64,000 nt of DNA from Silurus meridionalis (GCF_014805685.1 NC_060885.1:9966132-10030131); one strand, 5' to 3'. Shown: positions 35,293-49,670, counted from the stretch's first letter. Made by a program: numbers and translations. The notes: a model not told the origin generated them from the letters alone.

Positions 35293-35766
35293 ATACACCG
35301 AACAGGCATAACTTTATGGCCATCGATCAGGGATAACATTATGACCACCTGCCTAATATTGTGTTGGTCCCCCTTTAACTCCCAAAACAGTCATGACCTG
35401 TCGAGCATTAACAGCATTTACTTCTTCAGCAGTTTGAGCTACAGGAATTCGTCAATTGGATCGGACCACTGTCCCTTCCCTGGAACACTTTTCATGCACA
35501 CTGACCATTGCAGACCGGGAACATCCCACAAGAGCTGCGGTTTCGGAGATTCTCTGACTTAGTCATCTATCCATCACAATTTGGCTCTTGTCAAACTCAA
35601 ACAATTTTTCCTGCTTCTAACACATCAACTTTGAGGACAAAATGTTTACTTGCTGCTTAATATATCCAACCCACTAACAGGTGCCATGATGAAGAGATAA
35701 TCATTGTTATTCACTTCACCTGTCATATTGTTAAATCATAAATTTATGCCTGATTGGTGTGTATAT
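35293..35766. mobile_element. MITE with CAGGCATAA terminal inverted repeats, copy 1
   Basis: The left end ATACACCGAACAGGCATAAC and the right end TTATGCCTGATTGGTGTGTA are inverted copies. Interior phrases include AACATTATGACCACCTGCCT, TAATATTGTGTTGGTCCCCC and AACACATCAACTTTGAGGAC. The same interior appears in the copy at 46.4 kb. No transposase frame. This is a common fish nonautonomous DNA transposon; the superfamily is not decided from sequence alone. Confidence 0.75.
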
Positions 35767-35769
35767 ATA

Positions 35770-38700
35770 TATATTAATTAATTGCAAAATATTATCCCTT
35801 CATTTAGTCATTCTTAATAAGCGACTGGTTTTAGAGCATATCCCAGGAATAATGTGTGAAAGAATGGGAGATAAAAAATCTTACAAATGAATATGTGACA
35901 AACAAGTAAATAAAAATATAAGTATGTATCATGCTTCAATATGCAAATCCAGTCATTGCAACACCTGGGTTTCACATAGTTAAGTGGGTAAGAGCATTTC
36001 TAATGTGTATATTCATGAAATAGCTGAGGTTTCTTGGTATTGCAAAGAATATGATTTGTTATTCACAGCTCCAGGGTTCCTAAATCAACCCTGAGCTTGG
36101 GTTACTGTATGTGAAGAATCAGGGTCATGCTTCTGTGTGTAAATTAGTGTGTACATTGAGCCCTGTGATGCCTGCGGTCCCATTCAATCTGTATACCAAC
36201 CACACATCCAATGTTTAATGGGCTCTGGATCCACTATGGCCTGATTAGGAAAAAATGCTGTTATTGAAGATGCATGCATTTTTACCCAGTAGTAGATAAA
36301 GAACTGAAATCCCTTTATTGTTTTAGCATATTTCTATTGTTTTATGCTCTGACACTTCTCGAGTGAATAACAGCAGATTGAGTGATGGAAGTATCATCTC
36401 AAGGTTTTGACTTCTGGCTTTGGCATGCTGAGTTTCACCAGACAGTTTGCTGAAGACATTTGTTTTGTCCAGATTGAGCCACAAAGCAGGATTTCTGTCT
36501 TATTCTTGTGTAACTGGCCAGGACTGCATAAACTGTGGAAACAAGTTCATGCTTATAATAAAGGCATCAAAATCCAGAGAGAGCATCAAAGTTTAGATGA
36601 CTAAGAAAGGACGTGTGTATACAAAAAAAAGTCCACCTCAGTGATAAAAGGCTTTACGTCCCCACCCCTCTTTTTCCGCTCCTCGTTTTGGTAGGGAGGA
36701 TGGATATGACGAGGCGTCCCACTGACGCTCTGTGCCTCTAATGATATGAACACATAATTAAATGCAAATCCCTGCTGTGGTTTCTTCATGTTCATACCCC
36801 TAGTTTTCATGCACTCTCACTCTAAACTGCATCTCTTTTCAATCTCTGCCTCCCTCACTCTCCACCCTCTCTGTCTTCATTCTCATTTCCCCCCACCCAC
36901 TCTTTCTGGTCTCTCTCATTTCTGTCCTCAGAGGTGTGCCATGTACCAGTAATGATGCATCAACCTTCCCACCTCTTGTCCTATTCTTCCCTACGTTTCA
37001 TCACAATTTATCAGCTCCAGGATATGTATTATTCAGCATGTTTTCCGGATGGACCATTACCGCATCGTAAGAGTGTTCATGGGGATTCGACTGAGTACAG
37101 GTTTTTGCCAGGCATTTTTTAGATAGCATTTCTGTTATGTAAAGTTTAAAGAACTGGAAGTTATTTACCATTAAGAATGGTAAACTGGGATGTTGTAATG
37201 TGGCTGTTTCCCTTGTTATATGCAATCACTCAGGCTTTTTAATGGTGGCATGACAGGATGATTTATGTTCCAGTGTGCCCTCTTTTATGTTTTACTTGCT
37301 GCTTCTCACTTTTAGTTTTGCTGTCACAGATAGACCCACAGAGTCCCTGCTTCAGCTCTCCTACAGTGTACACTGTTTTCAAACAGCAGAGGATAAAAGC
37401 AGACCTAATAATCTGATCTTTCTCTCTGTCAAGCTGCACCTGTACTGATGTTGCTGGTGACACACTTCTACTCCCAACCAGCACAATTCATCCTTATGCT
37501 TCTTCAGCTTGTTTTTTTTACAGCGCTTGTGACTCATCTTCTGCTTCTATGGACTGTCCCATCTTACACCCTTCTTAAAAATCACTTCCCAAGATTTACA
37601 CTTGACAACAATCTTTTTATGTTTTAATCTAGTTTATGCATCTGTCCTAAATTCCAAAAATCCATTCTTCTTATCTATCCGATCCTAGAAGAGCATAAGT
37701 CCCCTTTAGAGTCTGCTTCCTTTAAAGGTTTCCCTTACCACTGTCACCTCTCTCTCTCTTATTATACATATGCATTTCTGCAAAGCTATTTGGTTTTAAA
37801 ATCTATTGTTAAAAATCCTATCTAAACACTGAGTTTAATAAATTTAAATGGTTTCTTATGTGCCATAATTTTTTGTTTAACTCACTAGGTATTTTGTGTG
37901 TAAAGTAATAAGCAGATGTATAAGCCTTGTGCTTATTACAGCAGTTTGCTGTCTCTGTGGCCTCTGTCTTGTTTATTGCTTTGAAAGCAATCAAATCTCA
38001 GCATACACTCTTTCAAGGCTACATCACTTATAACCTCCATTTATTAGTGCGCTGTGGAGTGTGCTAGAAACTAATGGTATGTGTCTTGCATGTATTTTAG
38101 AAGTCTATCACTGGAAATGGCCAACCTGTGACTATTAAATTCACTGCATGTGGTAGTGTAAACATCCTGTGTTAATTACACTGAATACAAAGAGACACTG
38201 GGACAAACCTACATTATAAAAAGGGGGGGGGAGGCAGTGTGGCACAGGCATTCTTCTTTTATGTAAAAGGCATGTCATATCCATTTATTTTTCTGCTTCT
38301 TTAATTCTTTCATGCTTCTGCAGATTTGATGAACCATCAGATTCATTAGATATTTAAGCTACAGGCTTTCATGAGAAAGTTTCCTATTTTTTTCCCTAAG
38401 AAAGATGTTTTGGGTATTAAGTAATTGGGCCTCTGGGTAACAATTTCAGACATAAATCCAACAATTTCTCTCATATGCCAAAAAAAGGAACATTAATCAT
38501 GAAATGTTAATGTTAACTAGAACGTCTTGATAAACACAGCAGCAGAATTTAGTCATTCACTCTTACATTTTAAGGAAGCTCATCAGCAAAACATTACTGT
38601 AACTAACTCTTTGAGAGAGCGAAGAATGTTGACCTTGTGTTACATTGAATATAAGAAGCAAATTATGTACTCAAATATATTTCACAGCACTGTTTTAACA

Positions 38701-41505
38701 ATTGCAACATTTTAATTGAAGTCATTGCAGACCGCATACCACCTGTTGATTCAGTTTGCCCTCCAAGCAACATTTTTACTGTATTGGTCTTAGCATGTCA
38801 TGAATTTGGTCTCAACTAGTTCAGATGAGCACATGAGACAATGTGCACCACGATTTAAAGCAGCTTGATCAACAAATTGTTCATCAAAGGCATTATCTCT
38901 CAAACCTTTATCTTCCTGCAGAGTATTGGTTCAATTCAAAATAAATACACTTAGGATCAGAAGTGTTAGTATTGTGTTTGAACAAAAAAAGGCATGAATG
39001 CAGAACTGAAAGCATTTCAGAGTAATTGCACATTGACTAAAAATTCAATATGCTTCAAAAACTTAGAATTAAACCAAACATTCCTCTACAATAAAAAGAA
39101 AATCAATCTGGCTTATTCTAAAAGGAACAGAGAAGGAGTTTTTTGTGTGTCTTTCAAAAAAGTAAGTGAAAATTAAAAAGAAAGGCTAATACTAATATTT
39201 TTTCTAAAGTTTGTTTCAACAGAGCTCCCAAGTTCCTGAAATGAGTATAATAGTAACACTGAAGAGGAAACATGCTGATGTCAGACGTGTATTTGGAGTT
39301 TTTATTGCTGCATCATCCCCAATAACTCACAAGCAGCTTTATTAGAAGAGACGTGCAGTCACGCCTCTAACAGTGCCTGAGCGACAAGCTTTCAGGCTGC
39401 TCTTATGCGCCTTGACAGAATCTATTGAATGCTTTTATTATTGTTCTCGCCGTCTTTCTCTCCTGCCTACTCTCTCTAACACACTTTCTCACTCTTACAC
39501 TCATCCACCCCTCCTAAACAAGTCATGCTCTCCATCTTTGTCAGCCCCTGCCGTCATTTCCGATTCTCCATACACAGCTTGAATAGAGACGCAGTGTTTG
39601 TTTGATGAAGCTTCAGTGCAGCCCTTTAAATGCAACTAATTAAGGCAAATGTACTGAAGGGCCATTTCAAGTACATCACAGTGAAAAAAACAATTGTTGA
39701 CTGCTACTGGAACTGAAACACATTCAGAGACTCATTCTCCACAGAAAGCTCTTTCCCATCAATTACGTCAACCTATAAAGTAGTGTTACTGCAATCTCTG
39801 TCATTTTCTGCACTAAATATTAGTAGTTTGCATCTTTATTACTCACCATAATTGCAAAAAATGAACTGTTAACTGAATAAAGCTTTTTATCCCATTTCTT
39901 TTAGATGGCTGAATTGAGCAGAGAATCAAAGAAACAGAGACGCTCGGAGATACACAGCATATTCTCAAGGCTTCATTCAGGTGCTTCACACTAAAATCAT
40001 TGTGTGAAATCTACACATGCTGTTTTACACTAGCCTCATATGTGCAGTGTAGGTGTTATTTCAACATTGAAGATGATTAAAGATATACATTAGATATTGA
40101 GTGTTTTTTGGCCCAAACCGTTTTCACTTGGTTAATTTCACCAATATTGCAAAATCTTTAGCGATGAAAGAATACCTGCATTGTACATGCTTAAAATAAT
40201 AATAATATTACATAAATATAAAACACAATAGGGCATGCTGTTGGAAAAGAATCAAAGAGTCAGCATGCGGAAAAATTCCATGACATCTTTTATTCCTTTT
40301 ACATCTTAGTTATTTCCCAATGATTACATTTTCTTATTAATTATTGAACAACATATTGTACTTTTTACATTTTTTTTACATTATATTTACATTTAATGTG
40401 AAGCAGCCACAAAACAAATGTGTTTTTCTGTGATTACAATATAGCAAAACACAATTATTTATATCTCCTTTGTCTATAACCTTCATCGGCATCTCCTTTT
40501 TTGTCTTTTTAGATTTAATAAAACAAACACATCTCATCACATTTGAACTGAAAAGATGGGAAAAAAACCCTTACTGTCCAGAAAACTTTCCTAAAGCAGT
40601 AAACATAGTGATAAACACTGAACAAACAGGAAAGAGGTGGAAAATTAACCTCCAACTCCAATGGTGTAAGATAAATGTAGTAACGTTTGTAGTATATTTT
40701 ATATTATGTAAAACGTCCTCCATGCAAGCTTGAGAAAACACCAATTAATTAGAATAAGTGCATTCATATAAGCGTGTGATTTGTCTTGAAGTCAGTAATG
40801 CTGTCAGAGCTGCTGTTATAGTAAAGTCACATTCAAACTTTCTAAAGTGTTGTGTTCTTAATACACAAAAATGAAAGGAATTTTTCTGGCACCAGCATCA
40901 CTCAATACCTAAACCACTGAGCAGATGCTATTAGCTCAATTAGCTTGTACTGATTCAAATGCCACCTTTAATTACAAGTTCATTCAAGGGAAAAATCAAT
41001 AGAAAGGTTGAATCAATAGATCTAGTCGAGCCAGTTCAGTGCAGAAACTCATGTTTTCATATCCTAGCACTACCAATCTCCTAGGGTTGTGGCTTTGAGC
41101 AAGACACTTCTTTTTATTACTTCTTCTTCTGACCTTCTGCTCAGTTGTAGCTAGCATTGACAGCAAGTTAGGTTTGTTTTGACGCATCAGCCAAAATAAA
41201 AACTATAAAACTGATAAAATCCTAAGAGTCCTTAGATAGAAAGATAGAACACCTGAATCCCAAAAGCAAAAATAACTTTCTGGATTGACCAACTTTACTG
41301 ATAGACTTGTAAACAAGTCCTACTTATAAAGCCTGGAGTGCCACAGAGACAGAAGTTTCTCCTTGAGGCAGATATTTTATTGACTGCTGGCAGAATGTGA
41401 AGAGAATATGTTTAGACTTATAAAATATATGATTTCACCTTGCAGATAACCATACAGGAGTCATGTCAGGTCCGTAAATGTATTTAAGTTGGAACGTAGG
41501 TGGAT
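35770..41505. other. Long gene-free stretch
   Basis: Mostly AT-rich unique-looking sequence. At 37690-37850 the pieces AAAGGTTTCCCTTACCACTG and CTGCAAAGCTATTTGG resemble a common otophysan interspersed repeat seen more clearly at 42470-42570. Around 41050-41110, TTCATATCCTAGCACTACC and GGCTTTGAGCAAGACACTTC look like a fragment of the tRNA-derived SINE body. No exon could be supported. Confidence 0.4.
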
Positions 41506-41510
41506 TAGGT

Positions 41511-41612
<102 letters not shown>

Positions 41613-42439
41613 ATGCTGAGTCTTGTCAATACAAAAAAAAAAGTCTTTATATAATAAAATTATGTTAAGCAATAAAACTTTACAAAAACAAGCTAGCACC
41701 GACTGTGCTGTATGTGCATATTTCAGGCTTTCATGACATTAATTATAAACTAGATGCAGTCAAACTATACAAGTAGAAAAGCTCTTGGATCCATGCAGTG
41801 ATAGGAAGCCTGGTGCACATAAATTACAATAAATGCTCATCCCAAAGAGTTTAAATCCTCTAATATCATAACACATTTTCATTGGGTACATATGTAATGA
41901 ATGTATTTATTTTTAAATGTTTTCAAATAATATAATTTTTTATTGACTAAGTATTACATGGTTTTATCAATAAAGTTTATTAATACATTTTTGATCTATT
42001 TAAGGTTAGAGTTAATGTCAATTTCAGTTACACCATCATTTCCTCACTGAACACATTTTCCTTGTCCCTAATGAAGTCCCTAATGAAAACACAGCTTGTC
42101 ACGTTATCAGGAAACCAGAAAATGCAAAGTTCTCTGTACTGATGTTTTCCATCCTTAAAAAGATAAAGAATTGTAACTGTTTAATATGCTAAAACTGGAA
42201 ACTGCTTCTATATACCAGTATCTTAATATGCATTTAACAATTTGCTTACATAAAACCTCACCACATCAATGATTATATGGTTTATTTTGTTAAATATCAA
42301 CAATGTTTTAAAAACCATTTAGATTTAGTTATTAAAGGAAGATTACACTTTAGAACCATGAAGATAGATTTGGACATTTATTCATATAAACAGTATGTTA
42401 TAATGACTTGGGGCTCCAAACCTATAGAGTTTGTATTCT

Positions 42440-42580
42440 AGTTTTCATCAGTGGAAAGTTGATAACCTCAACCTGGTTCCTCTCAAGGTTTCTTCCTCAC
42501 ACCATCTCAGTTTTTCCCTGTCACTGTCACCACTGGTTTGCTCATTAGGGGTAAATGTATAGGAACTAATTAATGATAAA
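42440..42580 (+). mobile_element. Interspersed repeat with 'ggttcctctcaaggtttcttcctc' core
   Basis: CTGGTTCCTCTCAAGGTTTC, then CACCATCTCAGTTTTTCCCT and GTTTGCTCATTAGGGGTAAA, form the core of a repeat I know as very common in otophysan fish. Degraded pieces lie at 37690-37850 and 55790-55860 (TTTGCTCATTAGGGATCC). The class is not resolved here. Confidence 0.5.
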
Positions 42581-43360
42581 TTTAACTGAATTTGTCTTGG
42601 TGCATCCACCATATATGTTCACTGTGAATGGGCTGTTACTATAGAAACAATAACATGTCACTATGAATGCATTAGTATAAACCAACAATTTACTGTGCAG
42701 CCAGAACATAAATTAATCAACACCCACTGAAAAATAAAAATTTACATTTCTACTATAAAAAAAAGCAGCAAATGTTAATCTTTAAACATATCTCAGCTGA
42801 TCGAATATATGTTTATTGAGATCATTATGGTTATTTGTTTTTTTTTCTTGCCAAACCATATCTTTAAATCGAAATAATGTGTTATTAATGAAGGGTTCAT
42901 TTAAAGTTTATAGCTTTATTATAGGTTTGTATTTGATTTCCTTTAGGAAATAATAGAAATTGAGTTCCTATTTAGACTTTTTTTCTCACATCTACTAAAT
43001 ACGCAACCCTGGTCACTTGTTTTTCTCAATCTGATCCAATCTACCTTGAATTTCTTTTGTTACCTTGAGAAGTTACCACACTGGCTGGCAATATTTGACG
43101 TCAGTTATGCTCTCACACTGCCTCTCCTATCCCAGAGGAATCTGCACAATTGAGTCTGTGTCTCACTCTTCATTGCCTGCATCTCTCTCTTCTGCAATGT
43201 TTTTCTCTCCTCAGCCCATCCCTCTCACTGCCATGTGCTTCTGTATATGTCTTTCTTTCCGGTTATTTTCTTTTTTTCTCCCTACCATCAATTGTGGTAC
43301 TTCTCATATTGTTGAAACTCATAACCTTCCCCTTCTTCTGATGTTCACTCCAAATTTCCC

Positions 43361-43361
<1 letters not shown>

Positions 43362-43415
<54 letters not shown>
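43362..43415. repeat. (GT)n microsatellite
   Basis: About 26 dinucleotide units. Confidence 0.95.
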
Positions 43416-43417
<2 letters not shown>

Positions 43418-43419
43418 CG

Positions 43420-44266
43420 CTGTAGTCATAAAGAAAGCGTATCCTCTGTACACTTGGTGTGTGGGCAAGTGGTTAGAGTGCACAGTGTGTGATATTTATA
43501 TGTGCTTTGCTTTAAGTCATGCAGAACCATGCTGCGAACATATTCACACCTAAAGAATTTCATTGAATTCTTATTCAACAGGTATTACAAACACACAGTC
43601 TAACTAAACTGCTGAAAGAACCCAAAAATAAGCTTCGGTACATTGAAAAGTTTTTAGTTATGTACATATTTCCTGCCTGCTGATGTTCTGTTTAATTTGT
43701 ATGATCTGTAAAGCAATATTCGAAGTCTAGAATGTACCACATGCTTTCTCTAGTGATGCAAACCCACTGCTGCTGGACTGGTACAGATGCTTCACTCTAA
43801 AACGTGTTACATGAACACATGTAGTGTTAGTCCAGGCTGTAATGTAGCTATATACATCTATACACACTTTCTTTGTGGACACACACGCATACACGCTGTT
43901 GCTTGCTCTTTATTTTTAACCCAGTCCAGTGACTGAGACATGGGCTCACAGATGACGCAGATACAAACGCAACACTGACACCAAGAGATAGAAGAAAGAA
44001 TAGAGGGAGGAGAGTGCGAGCTAGAGTGGGAGAGAGAAGAGGGAGAAAGTGCAGGAAAAAAAAACATAACTTGGAGTCAGTTATGTTTTTTGATGTTGGA
44101 CAAGTTATGGCAAAGAAACAGATAAAGAAAAGAAGGAAGCTGTATACAGGTGTGAATGAAGTGACTGGTGCTTCTCGGTGTACAAGCCTGAGTGACAAAA
44201 CCAGAGAAAAAGCAATCACTAGCACCGGTTCCTGAAAACTGGCAGCCAGCACGTGTGTGCAAAGAC

Positions 44267-44314
<48 letters not shown>

Positions 44315-45585
44315 CACTCCCTTTCTGATGCTCTCCCTCTCTCTCCTCCCTGTTCACTCCCACTAGTTTGTTGAGGGGAGGTAAATAGGTTACATCACAC
44401 ACCAGTGAAAGATGTTTTGTAGCATTCCAGAAAAAGAAGTGCATCACCCCCAGCTTATTTGCAACGCGACTATGACGCAAAGAGAGCTCTATAAGACATG
44501 CTCTGTTAGTTTGTGTGTGAGACAGAGAAAGAGAAGGAGAGCAATTGTGTGAAAGATTCAAAAGGCATATTGCAATGGGATTTGCTATAAAAGTCTTAGA
44601 GAACTGTGGATGCACACACAATCAGAAATAAAGATATGGGAAATTAGTTTGTATCTCATACAGAATTGGAATTTTGTATCCAATTTTGCATCTGGTGTTT
44701 CTGCAATTATGTTTCTCTCATGTGTAAGACACCATAACAGCAACTGTAGCTACCTTAAAATCCCAGTTTAGTGCTTTTTTTTGTTGTGCTTTCGGTTTGC
44801 TTTACTGCTGCTTTGAAGTTGTGTGCTTCAGGAAATCAATGTGAGGTAATTGAATAATAAATGATGAGGAGAGTTTGAGGTGTTACTTGTGCCCATATTT
44901 GTGCAAAAAATCCGCCTCAGCTCTTCACTCCATCTAGAGGTAGAAGTACGTTAGGGCAAGAACATTCAATTACTTCATATTGATTTCCTGCCGAGCCTAC
45001 AGATAACTTTCTCTCTTTCATCTATCTACCAATTCCTCTGAAATCAAACCTATTTCCACCTTGTTAATACTCAGAGCCTACGAATCGAGAAAATATAAGC
45101 CAAAAGAGACTGATCACACACTCAAGCTTCTACGCCATGCCTGCCTACTGATATTTCCCTACAAGCACAGCTGGAGTGTGTGTGTCTGAAACACAGCAGC
45201 CTCTAACAAGGTAATGGGAATCTGACTTCAGACTGGACTCTGACGTCAAACGTGACATCAAACCAGAGATATAGATGCGCATGTGTGTGTCTGTCTGAGT
45301 GACTGCATGTGTGTGCCTAGAAGCAGTGACCTGGTGTGGGAAGGATGACAGTAAGATGGTATAAAGAGATGAGATAAGTTTCGACTGAGAGACTAAGACG
45401 CTTGAAGCTGTTGTGTAATGCACACACATGTTTGTCTCACATCCTTGTGAGGACCTTCTGTTAAAATGCAGAGAATTAATGCTACACTTGAATCCATCAT
45501 CATTACCTTACTTAGCAAAAGGACACCTGATATTCCTTTTCTTTTAGAGCTCTCTACCAATATATAAAAATATGCCAAGCCATAG
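43420..45585. other. No gene recognised
   Basis: Contains a (TC)n array at 44271-44311. The 257-codon minus-strand ORF at 44621-43848 runs across that array, is rich in low-complexity Leu/Ser/Arg-Glu stretches, and has no domain. Confidence 0.4.
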
Positions 45586-45696
<111 letters not shown>

Positions 45697-46412
45697 AAAA
45701 GCATTTGCATTATATGAGTCATGAATATGAGTGTATCTGTGTGATGTCTCTTGATGAACGATTATTCATGGTTATTTCATTGTAATATATACAGTATATT
45801 CATCAGTCAATACGACCTCTAACTTCTACTATCTGAAGGCTTCAAATGTCAGAAGTCTACCGTAACAATAAAATCCACAAACAAAGTAGTGACTTATGAA
45901 ATAACATGATGTCAGTCCAACAGCTCCACATGATTTGTATGAAACAAGCAGCTCCATTCACATGCAGGAAGGGTATTATAGGTGTATAAACTAAATTATG
46001 TATGTTCTGGAAATCCTGTTCACCATGTGTAAATGTATTCTTTGTAATTTATTGTTTAAAAATATTGTTCATTGAAAGTAAGGTTGCCAGCAACCAATTT
46101 CACAATTTGACCAACGGTACATAACACTAAAATAGTTTTCAATACTTTGCAATGAACCTTAGCAACAATCTAAATTCCACCTATTTCGCAATATATAGCA
46201 CAAAGATTGCTTACCTGATATAAAAACAACCTATTTGTAATTTGTGTAATGATCCCATATTTATTTTTGTTTGCTTGTTTGTGTCAAAAATGTGTAAAGG
46301 CTTAATTGAGATCTGGTGATCATAGACCACAAAAGTATTTTCCACAAAGACTGAAAAATACTTTCTAATTGGCACACAGTACATTTCATTATTGAGTAGA
46401 TTTGTTTTAAAC

Positions 46413-46842
46413 ATACACTAACCAGGCATAACTTTTTGCCACCGATCAGGCATAACATTATGACCACCTCCTAATATTGCTTTGGTCCCCCTTTTGCTCC
46501 AGAAAACAATCCTGACCCATTTAACAGCATTATCTTCTTCAGCAATTTGAGCCTTCACTCCCCACATGCATCAATGACCCTGTTGCCGGTTCACCACTTT
46601 TCCTTTCTTAGACCACTTATAAATACTGAACACTGCAGACTGGGAACAGTTTTAGAGATATTCCGACCCAGTCGTCTAGCCATCAATTTGTTCCTTTTCA
46701 AACTCGCTCAAATCCTTACGTTTTGCCCATTTTTCCTACTTCTAACACATCAACTTTGAGGACAAAATGTTCACTTGCTGTCTAATATATCCCACCCAAT
46801 AATGTCATAATGTTATGTCATAATGTTATGCCTGATATACAT
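46413..46842. mobile_element. MITE with CAGGCATAA terminal inverted repeats, copy 2
   Basis: The left end ATACACTAACCAGGCATAAC and the right end GTTATGCCTGATATACAT are inverted copies, and the interior matches copy 1 at 35.3 kb (GGTCCCCCTTTTGCTCC, AACACATCAACTTTGAGGAC). A tandem duplication ATGTCATAATGTT lies near the right end. It is shorter than copy 1. Confidence 0.75.
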
Positions 46843-46849
46843 ACTAAGG

Positions 46850-47935
46850 ACATAAGGCTACATTAAAACAATGCTACTTTGTGCAACTGTGATCTTAAAC
46901 ACCACTTAAACCATTTACATTTAGGCTATGGAACAATAGAGTTTACATTCTGATGGTGTTGTCTTAAAAATGCACCCTAGTGGCAATTTTACATCGTCCC
47001 AACAAACAACAGAACAAGCATGACATGAGGCAAGTAGTATCAGGACACGCAGGTATCCAATATAGCTAATTCTAAGGTCCTAAAGTGGTGTCATTATTAT
47101 CAGATATATAAAATAAACAAATAATGTAATCAATAGAGTAAATAGACCCATTCACTAAATAAATCCATAAAATGCTTAGCTAAAGCTATATATCATGGAA
47201 CATAGAACAACAAACCACACTGCATGGCTGCTAGTGCTTTCTTGTAGATATAATGAATATAATATGAGCAAAAGTATAACCACCCACCCACAAAATAAAA
47301 AAAATCTTCTCATGGCAGCAGGTCAACAGTAGCCGAGATCCACGGAGAACCCACATATACTCGGCAGAACTGGTTTGTAGTATGAATGGTGATTAGCTAG
47401 CTAGTATCGATAACCTAATTACAAAAATAAGTGCGTATATTGTATTTCTACACCATGATGAAATTATAAAATGCTAATAGGAAGAAATAATAATAAATAA
47501 GACATATTTTACATGTAATTAGAAACCATGTGCTCATGTTCATGGACAAAGCTTTTGGTGAAATGCTCTTCTGTTCTGTCCATATTTGGACTGACATTCG
47601 AAAAAATGATCGCAGGTTTGGGCATTCAGTTGTGGATTTAAACATTCAAAAGTGCAAATGGGTAGCCAGACATGGAGCTAGCTGGAGGAAAAATGTCACA
47701 TTCATTAGCACAGGAGCATATTCAACTGGGCAGGTTGCCACCATGTTTCTTCATGTATCTTATACATGTTTTCTCTTAAAGGTCATTGTGGTTTATTTGA
47801 ATTTCTTCTGTGTTTGTTGGGAAATAGAAACATTACGGTGTAAAAAAAATAACAATCATAGGCCAACTCAGTATAGAATTATTTTGCTCACAAACTATTT
47901 AGCCTCTGATTTAAATGTGTACAGTAAAATGTAGG
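46850..47935. other. No gene recognised
   Basis: The 134-codon plus-strand ORF at 47530-47934 has no motif I recognise and is AT-rich without splice context. I did not accept it as a gene. Confidence 0.4.
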
Positions 47936-47939
47936 TTAC

Positions 47940-48192
47940 TTATGGTGGTCTAGTGGTTAGGATGCGGCGCTCACCGCTGCGGCCCGGGTTCGATCCCCAG
48001 TCAGGGAACCAATCCCAGCCATTAGGGTTGCACAACCCAGTGCACTCTTAGTGCCGGTCCCAAGCCCGGATAAATGGGGAGGGTTGCATTAGGAAGGGCA
48101 TCCAGCGTAAAAACGTGTGTCAAATCAAACATGCGGATCATGAATACGGATGATCCGCTGTGGCGACCCCTAATTGGAGAAGTCAAAAGAAA
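47940..48192 (+). mobile_element. SINE with tRNA-Glu head and RTE-type tail
   Basis: The head 47940-48011 is close to a whole tRNA-Glu gene: A box TGGTCTAGTGG (47946-47956), B box GGTTCGATCCC (47987-47997) and an acceptor stem ending CAGGGAACCA. The final CCA is not gene-encoded in vertebrates, so the head derives from a processed tRNA or a tRNA-like transcript. The body (CACAACCCAGTGCACTC, AGGAAGGGCATCCAGCGT) leads to the tail CCGCTGTGGCGACCCCTAAT at 48155-48174, 19/20 identical to the end of the RTE-like LINE at 9171-9190. The head is too altered to be taken as a functional tRNA. Confidence 0.85.
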
Positions 48193-48369
48193 GTTTAGTG
48201 AAGATTTCTGAACATTCCATCCATTTAAATTAACTTTTACTAAAATCATTGGATTCCAGATGACAGTATTTAAAGGCATACAACTATGCTTCATGGACTC
48301 CTTGGCATTCCTAAGACCCCACTTTGAGAATCATGGCTGTAACGAGCTTTCAGAAATGTCTATCAAGAT

Positions 48370-48591
48370 GTAGCTCTCTATGAGTCATCCTGTGTATAAA
48401 TGCATGTGCATGAACACCATTGCTTGGTTCTCTCTCTTAAACATTTTTTCTTGACACATAGCATAGGTCATCCATCAGGAAAGTACTACCGGATGCTGAG
48501 GACCAACAGAGAGTGACTCAATAAGAGTTTCTACCTTCAGGCAATCCAGCTACAGAGGACACTTGAGAAAACCTACATATTCCAAGGTCAA

Positions 48592-48633
<42 letters not shown>

Positions 48634-48865
48634 CCCTTAGCACTATTTGGACACCGTATAAGTTATAGTATATATAATATACTACATAGGAAAGATTTTT
48701 AAACATATCCTTGACTTATTATATTTTAGTATGTGTTTATGAAATTTGTATTTTTTTTTTCTATTTTATTTGTTATTCCACTGTGGGTTGAATAACTAAA
48801 AAACATTTCACTAATCATCATGTATGTAATTCGATCTGAGAAATAAAAAACCCTTAAACCATGGA
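48370..48865 (+). mobile_element. Probable LINE 3' remnant
   Basis: TTTCTACCTTCAGGCAATCC resembles the last codons of fish L2-type ORFs, and AAACATTTCACTAATCATCA with a following AAATAAAAAACCC resembles their 3' ends. It is interrupted by an (AC)n array at 48592-48629. Confidence 0.4.
48592..48630. repeat. (AC)n microsatellite
   Basis: About 19 dinucleotide units. Confidence 0.92.
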
Positions 48866-48869
48866 TGTC

Positions 48870-49665
48870 CACCATATGACTTTGTTAAGCTAAGTTCTTG
48901 ATTTTGTTTCAATGTGGATGTTTCTGAAATCACATTGTATACACTGAGGTGTGATTACCCATGTCCCCTGTTGGCCACCACATTTCCAAATGGATACAAA
49001 AGGCCTTCATGGAAATCGCGAAAGCCCTGATTGTTAGGATACCCGGGAATACATTACATTTTTTGGCAATCCTTGATTAAAGTCTAGTGGTGGGAGATAG
49101 GGCTAAAAATACTGAATACCTAAAATGTTACTGTTATGCTACAGGCTGTGGTTTACAAGGTTGTAAGTAGAAAATGACTGCATGTGACATTTTCATATTC
49201 ATAAACTCTGGATTTCATCATTGGAGCACAAGGTTTGACACCGTCTCCAAATCAATTCATTGTTCAATATAGAACTAACAAAATGATCTTGTAACAGATT
49301 TTTCAGTGAATGTAAACAATTTAAATGTGTGCAATACTTGAGAATTTCACGAACTAGAATAACAGGGAACAGGGGTTAAGGTTAAAAGGCATATCGTGGT
49401 ATAATCAGAGGAAGTGGGTTAACGGAAAAAAAGCTTGTTAATGTTTTAAATTTCCTCACAGGCAGCAGAGAACAAAAATTTACAAACTGCACTTCTAAGA
49501 TTAAGACCTATACTAATTTAGATACACTGATAATGGTTAAAGCTAATCTAACAACAATTTTATACATATTTGTATTTACCAATTTTATATCAGAAAAAAC
49601 AGCTCATAGAAATGTATTAGAATAGCAGAAGCTATGAATAACACAGAGCACACTTGTGTCACGTT
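48870..49665. other. No gene recognised
   Basis: AT-rich spacer downstream of the crystallin gene. No supported feature. Confidence 0.4.
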
Positions 49666-49670
49666 TCCTT

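Noticed and set aside
43848..44621. 257-codon minus-strand ORF
   Set aside because: It crosses a (TC)n microsatellite, contains an Arg-Glu tandem, and shows no domain or conserved motif.
47530..47934. 134-codon plus-strand ORF
   Set aside because: AT-rich, no recognisable motif, not flanked by splice sites or a promoter.
47940..48011. Functional tRNA-Glu gene
   Set aside because: The head carries a genomic CCA, has lost part of the anticodon-stem region and runs straight into a SINE body and LINE-like tail, so it is a SINE head.
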